From positions 1 to 36,382 of the forward strand of contig NZ_RDBI01000032.1 in assembly GCF_008042125.1 (NCBI RefSeq): 36,382 bases of DNA, given 5' to 3'. This document shows, in pieces, positions 32,069 through 36,382 of this stretch. This DNA is from Streptomyces sp. MS191 (GTDB taxonomy: Bacteria; Actinomycetota; Actinomycetes; Streptomycetales; Streptomycetaceae). Position 1 is the stretch's first letter, and each line of letters opens with the position of its first letter. A program made the translations under genes and the position numbers. The notes under the pieces are model-generated. The model worked only from the letters and a program-made list of their open reading frames with translations. It was not told the DNA's origin and made no database searches.

Positions 32069-33325
32069 GTGTCCGACCATCCCGGTGCGCGACGGTCGCA
32101 CGGCCTGTTCCACCCGCCGCGCCGCGCGATGCGCAGGGAGCTCTCACAGCTGGTGTGCGCCCTGGTCGGCTTCGGCCTGGGGCTCCTCGTCGCCCAGGTG
32201 GAGGCCGGGCCGCAGGTGGCGGCGGACGGCGTCGGGAGCCTGCTGTTCACCTTCGGTTTCGGCGTCATCAGTCTGGTCAGCATCATCTACTCGGTGCTCT
32301 TCCTCGTCGTGCAGTTCTCGGCCAGCACCTTCACCCCGCGCCTGGGTCTCTTCCGGGACGATCCGATCGTCTGGCGGACGTTCGCCTTCGCGGTCGGGGT
32401 CTTCGTCTTCTGCGTCACCACGGGGCTCGCCGCGATCGGCCAGGAGGACGTCTCGGTCGTCCTCCCCGCCGCCGCGGTGGTCCTGTCCCTGCTGGCGCTC
32501 TGGTTCATGCGCACCCTCCAGGCGCGGGCCTTCACCTCGATCCAGCTCGCGCCGTCGCTCGCGGCGATCACGGAGCGCGCCCACCACGTGATGGACGTGC
32601 TGTACACGAGGCCGTACGCGACCGGAGGAGCCGACGGGACCGGAACCGTCGTGGAGACCGGCGAGAAGCCGGCGGAGGTCGTGACGCTGTGGTGGACCGG
32701 GCAGGGTGCGGTGCTCCAGCAGATCGACGTGCCCCGTCTGGTCGAGGCCGCGCGCCGGGCGGACGCCGTCGTCGTCCTGTACGCCGGTATCGGCGACACC
32801 CTGGGCCGCGGGCGCCCCATGGGCGAGATCCGGGGCCGCGGCCTCCCCGAGGCGGCGGTCCGCCGCGGGCTGGTCACCGGTGTGGAGCGCATCCTCGGCC
32901 AGGACCCGGAGCTGCCGTTCCGGCTGCTCGCCGACATCGCCCTGCGGGCGCTCTCGGCCGCCGTCAACGACCCCGCGACGGCCGTACAGACCCTCGACCA
33001 TGTCGAGGAGCTGCTGCTCCACCTCGCCGACCGCGACCTGGCGATCGGGCACGTCACGGATCCCGAGGGCAGCGTCCGGCTGATCGTGCCCGTACCGGAC
33101 TGGGAGCGGTACGTGCGCACCGCCGTGGACGACGTGATCGTCGCGGCGGTCGTGGGCGCCCCCATGGCCCTGCTCAGGGTGCGCGAGCTGCTCACCCGGC
33201 TGCTCGACGCGTGCCCGGAGGCGCGGCGCCCGGTGGTCGCCGACCGGCTGGACTGGGTCGAGGAGCTGGGGGCGGAACGCCACCCACGGCTGTGGACGCC
33301 CGGACCGCGGAGGCCGGCCTCCTGA
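32069..33325 (+). CDS. DUF2254 integral membrane protein
   Basis: A 418-residue protein with four membrane helices in the first 150 residues (LVCALVGFGLGLLVAQ, LLFTFGFGVISLVSIIYSVLFLVVQF, TFAFAVGVFVFCVTTGLA, VVLPAAAVVLSLLALWFM), including the family's VQFSASTFTPRL segment. A soluble domain follows (AVNDPATAVQTLDHVEELLLHLADR and VLQQIDVPRLVEAARRA blocks). This is the DUF2254 layout. No function is established; the family is common in bacteria. GTG 32069 is the start, behind a purine-rich GAGAAGAGGGG. Confidence 0.9.
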   Translation: MSDHPGARRSHGLFHPPRRAMRRELSQLVCALVGFGLGLLVAQVEAGPQVAADGVGSLLFTFGFGVISLVSIIYSVLFLVVQFSASTFTPRLGLFRDDPIVWRTFAFAVGVFVFCVTTGLAAIGQEDVSVVLPAAAVVLSLLALWFMRTLQARAFTSIQLAPSLAAITERAHHVMDVLYTRPYATGGADGTGTVVETGEKPAEVVTLWWTGQGAVLQQIDVPRLVEAARRADAVVVLYAGIGDTLGRGRPMGEIRGRGLPEAAVRRGLVTGVERILGQDPELPFRLLADIALRALSAAVNDPATAVQTLDHVEELLLHLADRDLAIGHVTDPEGSVRLIVPVPDWERYVRTAVDDVIVAAVVGAPMALLRVRELLTRLLDACPEARRPVVADRLDWVEELGAERHPRLWTPGPRRPAS

Positions 33326-33441
33326 GCGGTGCGGGCGGGCCCGAGAGGCGGTCCGCCGGTACGCGACGGCGGCGGGCACCACGACGCCCCGGTCCGGCCG
33401 GCTCCGGTGGACCCGGGGCCGCCGACGGAGGGACCGTGACC

Positions 33442-33987
33442 TCAGCGGACGCCGAGGAACAGGCCTCCGGGGGTGTCGAGATCGTCGTTGTTGATGTGGA
33501 ACGCGCGCAGCGAGCGGGCGATCTCCCGCTGGGAGATGAACGCGTCGCGGTCCAGGTCCAGGCGCTTGAAGGCGACCGGCCCGGCGTCGCCGGGGACGCC
33601 CCAGACCGTGAGGTACGCCGCGAACTCGTCCGCGGCGACCCGCTGGTCGCCGTCGGTGTCCAGGATGCGGAAGATCGCCCGGGCGAGCCGCTCCAGGACG
33701 TTCGGCCCGTCCGTCTCGTAGTCGGCCGAGCGGTGCGCCGCGACGAACTCCTCCTCCGACAGCCGGTCGCGCCCGGGCTCCGCCCGGGCCAGCAGCCCGA
33801 GCCACAGCTCCCAGTACGCCCGCTCCAGGGCCTGGATCCGGGCGTCGTCCGACGCCAGGCCGTACCCGGCCGCGTACCGGTCCACGACGCCGCGGTGGTC
33901 GGCCCAGGTGACACTGCCGTCCCCGTCGCCGTCCAGTACGGCGAAGAGCCGTCGGAGCCGACGCGAGATCGGATCGGGTCCTGCCAT
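33442..33987 (-). CDS. EF-hand calcium-binding protein (calerythrin-like)
   Basis: A 181-residue soluble protein with three recognisable EF-hand loops. They are DGDGDGSVTWAD near residue 20, DTDGDQRVAADE near residue 110 and DLDRDAFISQRE near residue 145. The middle pair has a degenerate loop (ERAYWELWLGLLARAEPGRDRLSEEEF) where a fourth hand would be. The layout is that of actinomycete calerythrin and calsymin-like proteins, which buffer or sense Ca2+. ATG 33987 lies after a GGGG-containing site; the ORF runs far upstream without sense. It converges on the DUF2254 gene. Target partner unknown. Confidence 0.9.
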   Translation of the reverse strand: MAGPDPISRRLRRLFAVLDGDGDGSVTWADHRGVVDRYAAGYGLASDDARIQALERAYWELWLGLLARAEPGRDRLSEEEFVAAHRSADYETDGPNVLERLARAIFRILDTDGDQRVAADEFAAYLTVWGVPGDAGPVAFKRLDLDRDAFISQREIARSLRAFHINNDDLDTPGGLFLGVR

Positions 33988-34268
33988 GCTTCCCCAGTCC
34001 TTCCGAGAGAACGCACCGTCTGGTGCGCCGCCGCCCCGTGACGACCGTGCCCCGGGGCGGGTACGAGCCGGTCGATCTCTGAGACGCACGATCCCCCGCC
34101 ACGGTTCATCCCGCCGCCGGGACGGCTCCCGGAGTCTTGCCGATCGCGCGGGGCTCCCGGCCCCGGCCTGATCCACGGGACAACCCCCTAGGATCAGGGC
34201 GCCATCAGCGCAGGCGCCCCGGTCAGGGCTCCTGGCGGGGCACGGGACCGGGTGAAGGGGAGAGGGCC

Positions 34269-35090
34269 ATGGAGACGGAGCCGACCGCGCAGGGACAGGG
34301 CGTGCTGCCCGCAGGGCTGGGAGAGGCGATACGAACCACCGCCGAGGACATCGCCGCCGTGCTGCGCACCGCGGCGGACACGGGGCTGCCCGTACCGCGG
34401 TCCGAGTGGACCGTCGGCGAGGCCGCCGCACACCTCGCCCAGGCCAACGAACTGATGGCAGACATCGCCGCGGGCCGCGCCCGGCCCTACGGCGACGGCA
34501 CCCCGCCCGGCCTGGCCGCGGCCAACGCGCGGGCCCTCGACGCCTTCCCCGAACGGGGCGCCGCCCCGCTCGCGGAGATGATCACGGACCAGGCCGCCGC
34601 CTTCCTCCGGACGATCGACGAGCGCGCGCCGGACGACGTCCTGGACACGCCCCTCGGCCCGATGGACCCGGCCGTCCTCGGCTCGTACCTGCTCACCCAC
34701 ATGCTCGGCCACGGCTACGACCTCGCCCAGGCGCTGCGCCGACCGCACATGATCGACCGCGCCCGGGTCGAACTCACGCTGCCGTTCATGATCACGGCCA
34801 TGCCCCGGGTCGTCGACCCCGCCGCCGTCAAGGGACTCAGCGCCCGCTTCACCGTCCGCCTGTGGGGCGGTGCCCGTTTCGGCGTCACCGTCGCCGACGA
34901 CGCCGTGCACACCACGGCCCGTCCCGTGGAGCGCCCGGACTGCACCATCCTCACCGAGCCGGTCGCCTTCCTGCTGCTCGGCCTCGGCCGCTGCGACCCC
35001 TGGCGCGCCATCGCCGGCGGGCGGGCGCTCAGCTGGGGACGCAAGCCCTGGCTCGGCCCGCGCTTCCCCCTCCTCTTCACCGCGCCTTGA
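34269..35090 (+). CDS. Maleylpyruvate isomerase family mycothiol-dependent enzyme
   Basis: A 273-residue protein with an N-terminal DinB-like four-helix bundle (EDIAAVLRTAADTGLPVPRSEWTVGEAAAHLAQANELMADIAAGR, LGSYLLTHMLGHGYDLAQALRR) and a C-terminal SCP2-like domain (ARFTVRLWGGARFGVTVADD). The histidines His434-type metal ligands cannot be numbered confidently, but H in AAHLAQ and HMLGHGYDLA fit the zinc site of the family. Members use mycothiol as cofactor; the substrate here is unknown. A GGGGAGAGGG sequence sits before ATG 34269. It is flanked by single genes and shows no pathway partner. Confidence 0.85.
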   Translation: METEPTAQGQGVLPAGLGEAIRTTAEDIAAVLRTAADTGLPVPRSEWTVGEAAAHLAQANELMADIAAGRARPYGDGTPPGLAAANARALDAFPERGAAPLAEMITDQAAAFLRTIDERAPDDVLDTPLGPMDPAVLGSYLLTHMLGHGYDLAQALRRPHMIDRARVELTLPFMITAMPRVVDPAAVKGLSARFTVRLWGGARFGVTVADDAVHTTARPVERPDCTILTEPVAFLLLGLGRCDPWRAIAGGRALSWGRKPWLGPRFPLLFTAP

Positions 35091-35217
35091 GCGCGCGGCG
35101 GGGCCGGCGCACGTCGTCGCCGACCGTCGCCGAGCGCCGGGGCCCGCATGGAGGGATTCTTGAAGGAGAAGGGCCGTGCGGCGGTTCCGCGTGGCCCGAG
35201 GTGCGAGGAGGACGACC

Positions 35218-35517
35218 ATGACACGGCAACTCGAGTGGACGGTCGGCCTGGAACTGACCGAGGAGGACGGCAGGACGAGGGCCGAGGCCCGTCTCGACAC
35301 CGGGACGGCCCACCTCACCGGCCGCGGCAGCGCCCGCTGCAACCCCTCGGACGTGGACGTCCCGGCGATCGGCGACGAACTCGCCGCCGGCCGGGCCATG
35401 AAGGATCTGGCCGGACAGCTGATGCGGGAGGCCAACCGCGACATGGAGGCGGTCGGCGCGGGAACGGTGCCCCAGCACACCGGGCCCGGATACGGCTGGC
35501 CCGAGGCGGTCTCGTAG
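35218..35517 (+). CDS. DUF1876 protein (dsRBD-like fold)
   Basis: A 99-residue protein that fits DUF1876: TRQLEWTVGLELTEEDGRTRAEARLDTGTAHLTGRGSARCNPSDVDVPAIGDELAAGRAMKDLAGQLMREANRDMEA. The alternating strand-helix pattern and D-V-P-x-I-G-D-E-L-A-A-x-R-A block are diagnostic. The family has a double-stranded-RNA-binding-like fold, but no role is proven. GAGGAGG precedes the ATG by six bases, deciding the start over the frame's earlier GTG. Confidence 0.9.
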   Translation: MTRQLEWTVGLELTEEDGRTRAEARLDTGTAHLTGRGSARCNPSDVDVPAIGDELAAGRAMKDLAGQLMREANRDMEAVGAGTVPQHTGPGYGWPEAVS

Positions 35518-35570
35518 CCGGGCGGACCCGCTCCGGCCACCGCCCGCGGTCGTGAAGGCGGGTCCCGAGA

Positions 35571-35592
35571 CGGGCGCCGGCGGAGGCGCCCG
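35571..35592 (-). terminator. Terminator of the CBS-BON gene
   Basis: CGGGCGCC (35571-35578) and GGCGCCCG (35585-35592) form an eight-base perfect stem with a six-base loop, six bases beyond the stop codon of the leftward CBS gene. Confidence 0.45.
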
Positions 35593-35598
35593 CTCCGG

Positions 35599-36312
35599 TC
35601 AGGCGCGCGCCGGGCCGGACCCCGCGAGCGGCCCGTGCCCCGCACCGCCCTCCGCTTCGGGGGCGGCGCGGGGCACGATGTCGGTGCCGCCGGCCATGCC
35701 CTGGTCACGCTCGGGCTCCCGGTCCTGGTCCTGGTAGGTCAGCCGGTCCACGACCTCCACGACCCCGTCGACACTCTCGCAGAGCCGCACGAAGACCGGG
35801 GCCACGCTCCGGCGTTCCAGCGTCCCGCTCAGCGTGACCCGGCCCTCGTCGACGTCGATGTGGATCGACGCGGGCGAGAGGCCGAGGATGCGGGTCACCA
35901 CGTCCTCCAGGATCTCCTCCTGGATCGCCCGGTCGCGCCGCAGGAAGAGCTGGAGCAGGTCACTGCGGCTCAGCACCCCGATGAGCCGGCCGCCGGCGTC
36001 CACCACCGGCAGCCGCTTGACCCGGTGCCGCTCCATGAGCCGGGCCGCCTCGATCGCCGTCCACGACGGCCGGGCCACCACCACGGGGCTGCTCATCATC
36101 GCCTCGGCCGTGCTGGGACCGTCCTTGGTCGTGTGCCGGCGCAGCAGATCCGCCTCCGAGACCACCCCTACGGGCCGGTCGTCCTCGTCGACGACCGGGA
36201 CGGCGGTGATCCCGTACTCGTCGAGCAACCGCGCGATCTCCTTGAACGACGTGCCTGGCTGAACGGCCACCGCGGTGGGGGTCATCAGATCGGCCACACT
36301 GCGGTTCCTCAT
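35599..36312 (-). CDS. CBS-domain protein with C-terminal BON domain
   Basis: A 237-residue protein. Two CBS motifs form a Bateman pair: VADLMTPTAVAVQPGTSFKEIARLLDEYGITAVPVVDEDDRPVGVVSEADLL (about 6-58) and MMSSPVVVARPSWTAIEAARLMERHRVKRLPVVDAGGRLIGVLSRSDLL (about 72-120). A BON-like domain follows (EILEDVVTRILGLSPASIHIDVDEGRVTLSGTLERRS, about 133-190), and a disordered, acidic and Gly/Ala-rich tail closes it. Bateman pairs bind adenosine nucleotides; BON domains can bind membranes or lipids. The pairing is common in actinomycetes, often tied to stress or dormancy. The ATG lies 70 bases from the window end. Confidence 0.92.
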   Translation of the reverse strand: MRNRSVADLMTPTAVAVQPGTSFKEIARLLDEYGITAVPVVDEDDRPVGVVSEADLLRRHTTKDGPSTAEAMMSSPVVVARPSWTAIEAARLMERHRVKRLPVVDAGGRLIGVLSRSDLLQLFLRRDRAIQEEILEDVVTRILGLSPASIHIDVDEGRVTLSGTLERRSVAPVFVRLCESVDGVVEVVDRLTYQDQDREPERDQGMAGGTDIVPRAAPEAEGGAGHGPLAGSGPARA

Positions 36313-36382
36313 GCCCGGTCACGTCCCTTCTCGTCTCCTTTGTCCATGATCCCCCACGCGGAGCCCGGACACGCCCCAGGGG

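Noticed and set aside
29868..32147. 759-residue minus-strand ORF opposite the GH8 gene
   Set aside because: Low-complexity Gly/Val/Arg composition, no motifs, and fully antisense to a gene with signal peptide and catalytic motifs.

Overview
The window is very G+C-rich, its codons end mostly in G or C, and it has GTG and TTG starts, short translational overlaps (ATGA, GTGA, TTGA) and mycothiol-type enzymes. This points to an actinomycete, most probably Streptomyces. I see no rRNA, tRNA, insertion sequence, integrase or CRISPR array. The layout looks like chromosomal accessory or arm DNA. All functional calls rest on recognising motifs and family resemblance by eye; no search was run.

Region by region: (1) 1-5.8 kb: the end of an amino-acid permease, a GntR/HutC regulator with a DasR-like operator in front, a DUF2252 protein, an FAD-dependent oxidoreductase and a PadR regulator. 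(2) 5.9-9.0 kb: an old-yellow-enzyme/2,4-dienoyl-CoA-reductase-type flavoprotein, divergent from an SRPBCC-ArsR pair. The shared control region carries three TGCAAC/GTTGCA inverted repeats. (3) 9.1-10.1 kb: a membrane-anchored glutaredoxin-like protein and a YCII-like protein. (4) 10.2-13.1 kb: a cobalt ECF transporter cbiM-N-Q-O behind a clear cobalamin riboswitch. (5) 13.2-15.4 kb: a PTS-dependent dihydroxyacetone kinase operon dhaK-L-M.

(6) 15.7-22.3 kb: a Streptomyces-type gas-vesicle locus. The rightward operon is gvpO-A-F-G-J-L-S-K. A divergent leftward group holds a histone-H1-like/acidic protein, an SRPBCC protein with an acidic tail, and a small charged protein of the 'plasmid stabilisation' type. 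Several proteins of the locus carry long blocks of acidic and basic residues. This is the most unusual feature of the window and my candidate for a poorly described system. It may be a gas-vesicle-derived assembly, perhaps nucleic-acid-associated, rather than a flotation organelle.

(7) 22.4-29.8 kb: mostly single genes: a small membrane protein, a double VOC protein, a stand-alone CBM48 protein, an MscS channel, a 66-residue protein behind a hairpin, a Xi-class GST, and a coupled hydrolase-MFS exporter pair. (8) 29.8-36.3 kb: a secreted CBM32-FnIII-GH8 hydrolase under a near-perfect 27-bp palindrome, a DUF2254 membrane protein, an EF-hand protein, a maleylpyruvate-isomerase-family protein, a DUF1876 protein and a CBS-BON protein. 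Most convergent gene pairs are separated by strong GC hairpins that probably act as terminators.
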